6,571 nt of DNA, taken from NCBI GenBank assembly GCA_947581885.1, contig CANPWF010000099.1, forward strand, positions 1 to 6,571. Direction: 5' to 3'. The DNA comes from an uncultured Clostridia bacterium (GTDB lineage Bacteria; Bacillota; Clostridia; Christensenellales; Borkfalkiaceae). The position numbers and the translations under genes are program-made. Below, piece by piece: positions 1-4,969 of this stretch (positions are counted from its first letter, which is position 1; each line of letters begins with the position of its first letter). The notes below the pieces were generated by a model. The model ran no database searches. It was not told the DNA's origin and saw only the letters and a list, made by a program, of their open reading frames with translations.

Positions 1-238
1 CCACCCCCGTGTTCTCGAATTTGCGCGAGATGTACACGACGAGGCGGAGATTATGCTCGATGAGCTTGGCTTTCACCTTCTCCGCTTCCTCGCCCGCGTC
101 CAATTTTTGCAGGAGCTCGCTCTCCTCCTCCGCCGAGAGCGGGAGCGGAAGTGCCTCGCTTCCGCAAAGGTAATGCACGACGTTTTCGCTTCCCTTCATC
201 CTTAGCAGCCACTCTTTCAACATGGACAGAAGTTGCAT
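1..238 (-). CDS. sigE: RNA polymerase sporulation sigma factor SigE (pro-sigma-E), N-terminal part
   Basis: Encodes the start of the mother-cell sigma factor of early sporulation; only 79 codons are inside the window and the gene continues past the left edge. The visible protein has an N-terminal pro-sequence (MQLLSMLKEWLLRMKGSENV), then HYLCGSEALPLPLS, which matches the hallmark YYIGGSEALPPPLS segment at the pro-peptide cleavage site of known SigE. It ends with IEHNLRLVVYISRKFENTGV, the classic sigma-70 region 2 start. The ATG at 238 is preceded by GGAGG with a 6-base gap, which fixes the start over the later in-frame ATGs at 223 and 199. The pro-peptide appears intact at roughly 22-24 residues, so activation by SpoIIGA is expected. 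Its start lies inside the spoIIGA reading frame, which suggests translational coupling and a shared transcript. Family assignment is very secure despite truncation. Confidence 0.95.
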   Translation of the reverse strand, partial: MQLLSMLKEWLLRMKGSENVVHYLCGSEALPLPLSAEEESELLQKLDAGEEAEKVKAKLIEHNLRLVVYISRKFENTGV

Positions 239-1025
239 GTAGACCCTCCGTATATGCGGTATGCAAGATGATTTGATATTCTTTTACGGGAATTTCCCCC
301 GCGACGACGGGGACGTGCTCGAAGGTTTTTTCCCCGATTTGCAGGGCGGGGCAATCGAATACTTTGGTTTCCCGCGAGCCGTTCACGGTGGAAATTCGGA
401 TGTTGCCGAGCGGCACCCCTTCCTTCCCCAAGAGGACGTAGAGAGCGGCGGAAGAGAGCACGCAGACGGGCTTCCCGCAAAACAGCAGACAGTTGCCGCT
501 GTCCGCAAAGCCCTTCCAATGCACTTCGCGAACGCCGATAAGCGTGCAGGGAATGAGATCGGAAGATACTTTCTTGAAGCGGTACAGGGCGCGGACAATA
601 TAGCCCGTCCCCACCGCGAAGAACCCCGCCGCCCCCAACACGAGCCCGATCGGCGCACGCTCGATAAGGTAGCCGTTTCCCTCGACATACTCCACGCCGA
701 AAAAGGAATAGACGGCGGCGAGCATTCCCCCGAGGGCGAACGTGAACACGAAGAAGAAAACTTCGGTATAAAGATACGTCTTTTTCGTCCCGCGGGAGAC
801 GGCGAGAAGAGGCAGCACCGCGCCGCCGAGGAACTTTATAAAATACGCGGCGACGACGGGCAGACGAAGGAGCGGAAAGACGACCGCCTCCGCCGCCCCC
901 ACCGACGAGGCGAAAAGGAGATTTATAACGCGCTTCCTTCCCCGCGCCGCCATGAGCGCGAGGGTCAACAGGAGTGCGTCGAGCAAAAAATTTTCCACGA
1001 AGGCGTATTCCCAATAGACGGTCAT
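51..1025 (-). CDS. spoIIGA: Sporulation sigma-E factor processing peptidase SpoIIGA
   Basis: Membrane-embedded aspartic protease that removes the pro-peptide of SigE after septum formation in sporulation. The N-terminal half (about residues 1-150 from the ATG at 1025) contains several hydrophobic stretches (about 8-26, 33-54, 58-76, 84-108, 124-145), matching the multi-pass N-domain of the family. The C-terminal domain carries GFADSGNCL, with Asp175 in the DSGN motif as the expected catalytic residue. It lies directly upstream of sigE, the usual partner. A TTG at 1037 is in frame, but the probable transcription start is at about 1036, so the ATG at 1025 (MTVYWEYAFVENFLLDALL) is preferred. Oddity: the homologous part seems to end near ILHTAYTEG (residues 253-261), just where sigE begins. 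The frame then continues 188 bases into sigE as an Arg/Gly/Ala-rich tail, which may reflect a lost stop codon, a frameshift or a true overlap. Length 324 residues as drawn, compared with about 300 in known homologues. Confidence 0.9.
   Translation of the reverse strand: MTVYWEYAFVENFLLDALLLTLALMAARGRKRVINLLFASSVGAAEAVVFPLLRLPVVAAYFIKFLGGAVLPLLAVSRGTKKTYLYTEVFFFVFTFALGGMLAAVYSFFGVEYVEGNGYLIERAPIGLVLGAAGFFAVGTGYIVRALYRFKKVSSDLIPCTLIGVREVHWKGFADSGNCLLFCGKPVCVLSSAALYVLLGKEGVPLGNIRISTVNGSRETKVFDCPALQIGEKTFEHVPVVAGEIPVKEYQIILHTAYTEGLHATSVHVERVAAKDEGKRKRRALPLRKRGTSAPALGGGGERAPAKIGRGRGSGEGESQAHRA
245..249 (-). promoter_or_regulatory. Shine-Dalgarno site of sigE
   Basis: GGAGG on the minus strand, six bases before the sigE ATG at 238. 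It lies within the spoIIGA reading frame and decides the sigE start. Confidence 0.8.
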
Positions 1026-1042
1026 CTTCAACCCCAAACAAA

Positions 1043-1097
1043 ATTATAAAGACGGGGCGGACGGGAAAACTTGAAGAATATGACGAAATACAGCGAA
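1043..1097 (-). promoter_or_regulatory. Probable Spo0A-dependent promoter of spoIIGA-sigE
   Basis: On the minus strand TATAAT (1048-1043) lies 17 bases before the spoIIGA ATG, giving a short leader of about 11 bases. No good -35 hexamer is present, as expected for an activator-dependent promoter. Upstream, on the plus strand, are three tandem heptamers spaced 9-10 bases: TGAAGAA (1072-1078), TGACGAA (1081-1087) and CAGCGAA (1091-1097). The middle one fits the Spo0A-box consensus TGNCGAA exactly; the first has one mismatch and the third two. In Bacillus subtilis the spoIIG promoter is activated by Spo0A~P bound at tandem boxes overlapping the -35 region in a similar place. The site assignment is inference from motif and position. 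Confidence 0.5.
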
Positions 1098-1173
1098 TGT
1101 GCGCGGACACGGCATAGAGATTTCCTTCCCGCAAAAAAACTTTATTTCCGATAATTTTGTTTTGCAAAAAACG

Positions 1174-1202
1174 TTGACAAACGTCCCGCAAACGGCTATA
1201 AT
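1174..1202 (+). promoter_or_regulatory. Sigma-A promoter of the tRNA-Arg gene
   Basis: TTGACA (1174-1179), a 17-base spacer and TATAAT (1197-1202): full consensus in both hexamers with optimal spacing. The predicted transcription start at about 1209 is some 11 bases before the mature tRNA 5' end, leaving a short leader for RNase P to remove. It is divergent from the spoIIGA promoter. Confidence 0.88.
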
Positions 1203-1219
1203 ATTCGGTAGATTGAAAC

Positions 1220-1295
<76 letters not shown>

Positions 1296-1296
<1 letters not shown>

Positions 1297-1335
1297 GATC
1301 CTGCTTTTGCAAGTTGCAGAGGCGGGATCTTTTTT
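1296..1335 (+). terminator. Intrinsic terminator of the tRNA-Arg gene
   Basis: Stem AGATCCTGC (1296-1304) pairs with GCGGGATCT (1322-1330) over nine base pairs including one G-T, with an inner TGCA/TGCA helix in the loop. It is followed by a run of six T (1330-1335). The stem starts on the last base of the CCA end. Confidence 0.88.
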
Positions 1336-1376
1336 GTTTTCAGGGAAAGGAACGCTCGGGATTTTGAGGGGAGAAA

Positions 1377-1413
1377 AAGTTATCCACAGAAATCGGCGGA
1401 CTGTGGATAACTT
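1377..1413. repeat. Perfect inverted repeat made of two facing DnaA boxes
   Basis: Arms AAGTTATCCACAG (1377-1389) and CTGTGGATAACTT (1401-1413) are exact reverse complements (13 bp) around an 11-base spacer. Each arm contains one full DnaA box, so the repeat presents two head-to-head DnaA sites. No T-run follows, so it is unlikely to be a terminator. Confidence 0.9.
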
Positions 1414-1446
1414 GCATGAAAAAATGCGGGAAATTGCGTCGATTTT

Positions 1447-1453
1447 TGTCGAA
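1447..1453 (+). promoter_or_regulatory. Possible Spo0A box next to a DnaA box
   Basis: TGTCGAA inside TTTTTGTCGAATT is an exact match to the Spo0A-box core and lies one base from the DnaA-box copy at 1455-1463. In Bacillus subtilis Spo0A boxes overlap DnaA boxes in oriC and restrain replication on entry to sporulation. A heptamer can occur by chance, so this rests on context. Confidence 0.35.
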
Positions 1454-1494
1454 TTGTGGAAAACGTACGTTCGGAGACGAAAAATTGTGGATAA

Positions 1495-1706
1495 CTTTTT
1501 CGAACTTTTGAATTTTTTCCTTCTCCCTTCCCCTTCCCTCTTCCCTGTTTTCCACGGGGAAACCCCCTTCGTTCCCCTTTTCAACGCTGAAACTTTGGTG
1601 TGTTTTTCCGAAAAAACTTTTTCGCAAGAAAAGAGAACAAATCGACAAAATGGAAATTTCAATAAAAAATAATACCCCATTTTGCGAGGGAAATTTGCAA
1701 ATTGGC
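1495..1706. other. Non-coding stretch: pyrimidine run, then AT-rich segment
   Basis: Together with the DnaA-box cluster this fills the gene-free interval between the tRNA terminator and the next promoter. It holds an uninterrupted 34-base pyrimidine run (1513-1546), a short GGGGAA/TTCCCC inverted repeat (1556-1561, 1572-1577), a near-palindrome CGAAAAAACTTTTTCG (1609-1624), and an AT-rich part (1601-1680, about 72% AT by count). The open frames across it have no Shine-Dalgarno site and no recognisable protein features, and I see no gene here. Confidence 0.6.
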
Positions 1707-1735
1707 TTGACGAAAGGGCGGTTTTCCCCTATAAT
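1707..1735 (+). promoter_or_regulatory. Sigma-A promoter of the glycosidase-like gene
   Basis: TTGACG (1707-1712), 17-base spacer, TATAAT (1730-1735). The predicted start site is at about 1742-1743, directly at the ATG at 1743, which implies a leaderless or nearly leaderless transcript. TGACGAA (1708-1714), overlapping the -35 box, also fits the degenerate Spo0A consensus TGNCGAA, but this may be chance. Confidence 0.72.
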
Positions 1736-1742
1736 GAAATCG

Positions 1743-4121
1743 ATGAGAAAGAACAAACAGACAAGAAATTTCCCTATTGCGGGCGCGGACGAATTGACCC
1801 CTTCGCGGAGCGAATATTTCAGTTGGATCAACAACACCAACGAGGGCTCGACGGAAGAGCAGACGCTTGTCGATCTCGCCTTTTTCCGCTATCTTCTGAA
1901 AACCTATTCGATGCACCTCGATATCTATGCCCTCGACGCGGGCAATTTGGACGGCGCGGGGGGCGGATACGACAATCCCAACGGCGAAAAGCTTCGGGCG
2001 CAGTTCCCCCATGGGTACGGCAGAATCGCGCGCGCGGCACAAAGAATGGGTACCCGCCTCGGCGTGTGGGGCGGTGCGGACGGCTACGGAACGACCGAGC
2101 AAGAGATCTCCGCACGCAGAAAGATCCTCGTCGATCTTTGCAAGAAACACCATTTCGCGCTCTTCAAATTCGATACGGTGTGCGGGGAACTTCGCCTCGA
2201 AATGCGGAAGGAATTTGCAAAGACCATGCAGCTTTGCCGCACCTATTGCCCCGATCTTATCCTTTTGAATCACCGCAACGATTTGGGGGAAGCTTCCAAA
2301 TATGCGACGACGTTCCTCTGGGAAGGGCACGAGACGTATGCGGACGTGCACAACTACAACCCCTGCACCGCCCCGCACAACCGCGCGTGCATGTTCTTCC
2401 GCGGAAACACCCCCGACTTGAAGCGGCTCACCGAGGACCACGGCGTTTGCATCTCTTCCTCTCCCGCCTATTTCGAGGACGAGCTCATCTATCAGGCGTT
2501 CGGCAGGTGCCTCATTCTCGCGCCCGAGATCTACGGCAACCCGTGGCTTCTCAAAGATAGTGAGCTCCCCGCCCTCGCAAGGGTATTCAACCTGCATCGG
2601 CGGCACAGAGAGATCCTTGTCCACGGAATGCTCCCCGACGAAACGCTCGATTTGGGCGACAATGCGGTGCTGCGCGGTGACGAAAGGCGTAGGTTCCTCG
2701 CGACGGGTAACGGAAGTTGGGAGAAGAGGACGATCGAGATCCCCCTCGATGAGAGGATCGGACTATATCCGTGCGCTTCCGTCTGCGTGACGCGCCGCTT
2801 CCCCACCGAAAAACTGCTCGGCGTGTTCGCCTTTGGGGCGAAAATCGAAGTCGAACTGCCCGCATTCCGCGCTGCCCTTTTCGAGATTTGCGACCTTGAA
2901 GTTGCCGATGTTCAACTTTCGGGTTGCGAATATTTTGTTCAAAGAGAGAACAAGCGAGGCAACATCCTGCAAGCGGAGATCCTATGCGGGACCCCCTCGC
3001 TCTTCTCGCCCCACGGTGCGGAGAAAAAACTTCACGAAGAGGTTCCCGATGTTCGGGTGGAAGAGCCTCAATTTTTGCAGGAGCTTTGTCCGATTTCTGT
3101 CCCCGACAACGCCGAGGAGCTGTACGAGACCGCCATGTTCTTTGCGGACAACGATCCCCTCGAGGCGCGTTCCCTTCGCCGTGCGGGCGAGACAGCGATC
3201 CCCGAAGTGCGGGCGGCGCGGGAGATGTTCTTCTCGCAATTCTCCTACCGTACGCGCGGCATCGACCCCTCTATCCCCTTCAACGGGAAGGACGACGCGT
3301 TCGATTTCAAGTCCCGCTCCTACTACAACTTCGACGGAAGGAAGGGCTTTCGCGTCGAGGGCGGGTGTCTGCGCGTCGATTTCCGAGAAATTCAGCCCGC
3401 CGACCGTATCGAGATCGAATATTTTGAGGCGGAAACTCCCCTTCCCGAATTCGAAGAAAGCAAACTGTGCGATCATGCGGACATCTCTTCCGATCTTCGG
3501 GGGTGGGAGAATTCCCCTCTCGTGCGGAAAGAAGAAGGGCGGGAGCGCGAACTTACATACCTTGCTTACTATGTGGACGTGCCGAAAACGGCGAAGGGAA
3601 AAGTTGTGCGGGCGGTGTATTCAGCCGCCTCTCCCTTCCGCTTCTTCCGCCTCGATTGTCCGCCCGATCATATCATCTCTATCAAACGCTTTGCGGGAGA
3701 GCGGGAGATCGAATCGCATTCTCCCCATCTCACCAACCTGTTCGCCCCCTATCATTGCAAGAAGAGTAAGGCGGCGCGGGCGGGGGAAATCGTCCTTCCG
3801 CACCTTCCGAAGCACCCCTATCTCGCCGTCGCCGTCGAGGGTGAAACGGGCAACGAAAACGTGACCTGTTGTTTGAAATACGGCGGAAAGCTGTATGCTT
3901 TCCCCGAACGTGCGCCCGCCTATCCTTCCAATGCGTTCGAATATCCCGTGCATCCCGTGGAAGGGTTCTACACCTTCTTCTTCCCTCTGAAATCTGAAAT
4001 GGAAGGGGGCACCGTGGAGATCGTCGCCCTGTTTGCGGGCAAGGATGTGCCCGTACATGTGTGGCTGTGCGACGAACATACCGACCGCGGGGGAATACTC
4101 CTTTCCCTTCCGAAAAAATAA
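1743..4121 (+). CDS. Putative glycoside hydrolase-type TIM-barrel protein, uncharacterised
   Basis: A 792-residue protein without signal peptide or membrane segments, so probably cytoplasmic. The N-terminal part (about 28-270 from this start) has the rhythm of a (beta/alpha)8 sugar hydrolase: WINNTNEGSTEEQ (28-40), DIYALDAG (60-67), GVWGGADGYG (107-116), LFKFDTVCGELR (140-151), LILLNHR (172-178), FLWEGHETYADVH (191-203), LTEDHGVCISS (229-239) and LILAPEIYGNPW (257-268). KxD at the end of a strand (Asp144) recalls the nucleophile of GH36/GH31-type glycosidases; Asp232, Glu194 and Glu197 are other acidic candidates. A beta-rich segment (about 330-385) resembles the C-terminal barrel-associated domain, and the last 400 residues match nothing I recognise. 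The start at 1743 is chosen because the upstream ATGs at 1650 and 1734 lie before or inside the -10 box; it lacks a Shine-Dalgarno site. It has its own promoter and no operon partners. Substrate unknown; fold inferred from motifs only. Confidence 0.62.
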   Translation: MRKNKQTRNFPIAGADELTPSRSEYFSWINNTNEGSTEEQTLVDLAFFRYLLKTYSMHLDIYALDAGNLDGAGGGYDNPNGEKLRAQFPHGYGRIARAAQRMGTRLGVWGGADGYGTTEQEISARRKILVDLCKKHHFALFKFDTVCGELRLEMRKEFAKTMQLCRTYCPDLILLNHRNDLGEASKYATTFLWEGHETYADVHNYNPCTAPHNRACMFFRGNTPDLKRLTEDHGVCISSSPAYFEDELIYQAFGRCLILAPEIYGNPWLLKDSELPALARVFNLHRRHREILVHGMLPDETLDLGDNAVLRGDERRRFLATGNGSWEKRTIEIPLDERIGLYPCASVCVTRRFPTEKLLGVFAFGAKIEVELPAFRAALFEICDLEVADVQLSGCEYFVQRENKRGNILQAEILCGTPSLFSPHGAEKKLHEEVPDVRVEEPQFLQELCPISVPDNAEELYETAMFFADNDPLEARSLRRAGETAIPEVRAAREMFFSQFSYRTRGIDPSIPFNGKDDAFDFKSRSYYNFDGRKGFRVEGGCLRVDFREIQPADRIEIEYFEAETPLPEFEESKLCDHADISSDLRGWENSPLVRKEEGRERELTYLAYYVDVPKTAKGKVVRAVYSAASPFRFFRLDCPPDHIISIKRFAGEREIESHSPHLTNLFAPYHCKKSKAARAGEIVLPHLPKHPYLAVAVEGETGNENVTCCLKYGGKLYAFPERAPAYPSNAFEYPVHPVEGFYTFFFPLKSEMEGGTVEIVALFAGKDVPVHVWLCDEHTDRGGILLSLPKK

Positions 4122-4141
4122 ACGCGCATAAGGAAGCGCGT
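4122..4141 (-). terminator. Second terminator hairpin for the gdhA-cupin transcript
   Basis: Six-pair stem ACGCGC/GCGCGT (4122-4127, 4136-4141) with an eight-base loop. Read on the minus strand it is followed by TTTATTTTTT, the polarity expected of an intrinsic terminator, and it starts right after the stop codon of the convergent gene. On the plus strand it is followed by A-rich sequence, so it would work poorly there. Confidence 0.55.
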
Positions 4142-4160
4142 AAAAACAAAACGATTTGAA

Positions 4161-4188
4161 AAGCGGGGGAGAACGATCTCCCCCGCTT
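4161..4188 (-). terminator. Strong hairpin terminator after the cupin gene
   Basis: A perfect 12-bp stem (4161-4172 with 4177-4188; arms AAGCGGGGGAGA and TCTCCCCCGCTT) closing a four-base loop. On the minus strand it follows the cupin-gene stop by three bases and leads into TTTTCAAATCGTTTTG. No T-run follows on the plus strand, although the stable stem could still hinder transcription arriving from the convergent gene. Confidence 0.75.
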
Positions 4189-4191
4189 ACC

Positions 4192-4944
4192 TTACGGAAG
4201 TTTGTTGTATTCCTCGTCTGAGACGGGTTCCAACCATTCGTTAGAGCTGTTCTCCCCGGGGACTTCGACGGCGAGGTGGGAAAACCAACTGTCCTTCGCC
4301 GCACCGTGCCAGTGCTTCACGCCCGCGGGAATGTTGACGACATCCCCCGCCTTCATCTCGACGGGTTCCTTCCCCCATTCCCGATAGTACCCGCGCCCCG
4401 CGATACAGATGAGGAGCTGTCCGCCGCCCTTCGTTGCATGGTGGATATGCCAATTGTTGCGGCACTTCGGCTCGAAGGTGACGTTGAAGATCCCGACCTG
4501 CTCTTTGGAAACGGGGTACAGGTAGCTCTTCCCGCTGAAATACCGGGCAAAGCCGTCGTTGGGGGCGCCGATGGGAAAGATCATCGAATTCTCGTGCGCC
4601 GCCCTTTCCGTTGCTGCGTCGGCTTCCTTCCAGATGTCCTTCGCCATGTTGAATACCGCCCAAGCCTTGGGCCAACCGACATAGAACGCGGCATGGGTGA
4701 CGATAGCGGAAATCTCCTTCTTGGTGACTCCCGCTCTTTTTGCGTTCTCCAAATGATAGACGAGCGAGCTATCCGTGACGCCCGAACTCATCAGCGCGAC
4801 GACGGTGACGATGCAACGCGTCTTGTGGTCGAGAGCGGGATCGTTCCAGTTCTCGCCGAAGAGCACGTCGTCGTTATAATGGGCGAACGCGGGGGCGAAT
4901 TCCCCCAGCGATTTTCTGCCTGCGTCCTGCGTGATTTTTTTCAT
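4192..4944 (-). CDS. Carboxymuconolactone decarboxylase-like / cupin fusion protein
   Basis: A 250-residue soluble protein of two fused domains. Residues about 28-106 resemble the carboxymuconolactone decarboxylase/AhpD-type helical domain (LDHKTRCIVTVVALMSSG, HLENAKRAGVTKKEISAIV, YVGWPKAWAVFN). The AhpD CxxC redox pair is absent, so a peroxidase-reductase role is unlikely. Residues about 150-230 form a cupin: WHIHHATKGGGQLL supplies His166 and His168, and GDVVNIPAGVKHWHG supplies His211/His213. Gln176 stands near the position where most metal-binding cupins have Glu. Fusions of this type are common in anaerobic gut bacteria, mostly with unknown substrates. The start at 4944 has a G-rich upstream site (GGGGGG, four bases away). 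It follows gdhA by 25 bases with no terminator between, so co-transcription is likely, and it is followed by tandem terminators. Domain calls are firm; the reaction is unknown. Confidence 0.85.
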   Translation of the reverse strand: MKKITQDAGRKSLGEFAPAFAHYNDDVLFGENWNDPALDHKTRCIVTVVALMSSGVTDSSLVYHLENAKRAGVTKKEISAIVTHAAFYVGWPKAWAVFNMAKDIWKEADAATERAAHENSMIFPIGAPNDGFARYFSGKSYLYPVSKEQVGIFNVTFEPKCRNNWHIHHATKGGGQLLICIAGRGYYREWGKEPVEMKAGDVVNIPAGVKHWHGAAKDSWFSHLAVEVPGENSSNEWLEPVSDEEYNKLP

Positions 4945-4969
4945 AATTCCCCCCTTTTTCCTTGAAGCT

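Larger units (their letters stand above)
1377..1556. other. DnaA-box cluster, candidate replication origin or DnaA-binding locus
   Basis: Three exact copies of the high-affinity DnaA box TTATCCACA occur within 115 bases: 1380-1388 (plus), 1402-1410 (minus) and 1486-1494 (minus). A one-mismatch copy lies at 1455-1463 (minus, TTTTCCACA) and a weaker two-mismatch copy at 1548-1556 (plus, TTTTCCACG). Such density is typical of oriC or of other DnaA-binding clusters. It is followed by a pyrimidine tract and an AT-rich stretch that could serve as an unwinding element. dnaA, dnaN and rpmH, the usual neighbours of oriC in Firmicutes, are not in the window, so oriC identity is unproven; a DnaA-titrating or regulatory cluster is the main alternative. 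Confidence 0.7.

Noticed and set aside
261..1049. Plus-strand open frame of 262 codons
   Set aside because: Antisense shadow of spoIIGA; highly charged, low-complexity translation and no Shine-Dalgarno site.
1377..1413. Inverted repeat considered as a terminator or transposon end
   Set aside because: No T-run follows, and both arms are exact DnaA boxes, which explains the symmetry.
1416..1511. 31-codon open frame through the DnaA boxes, considered as a small sporulation-checkpoint gene such as sda
   Set aside because: No Shine-Dalgarno site, translation does not resemble Sda, and the codons are dictated by the DnaA boxes.
1650..1742. Upstream starts (ATG 1650, ATG 1734) for the glycosidase-like gene
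   Set aside because: Both lie upstream of the predicted transcription start; 1734 is within the -10 hexamer and the extra residues look like translated intergenic DNA.
4276..4965. Plus-strand open frame of 229 codons
   Set aside because: Antisense to the CMD/cupin gene, with no independent protein features.
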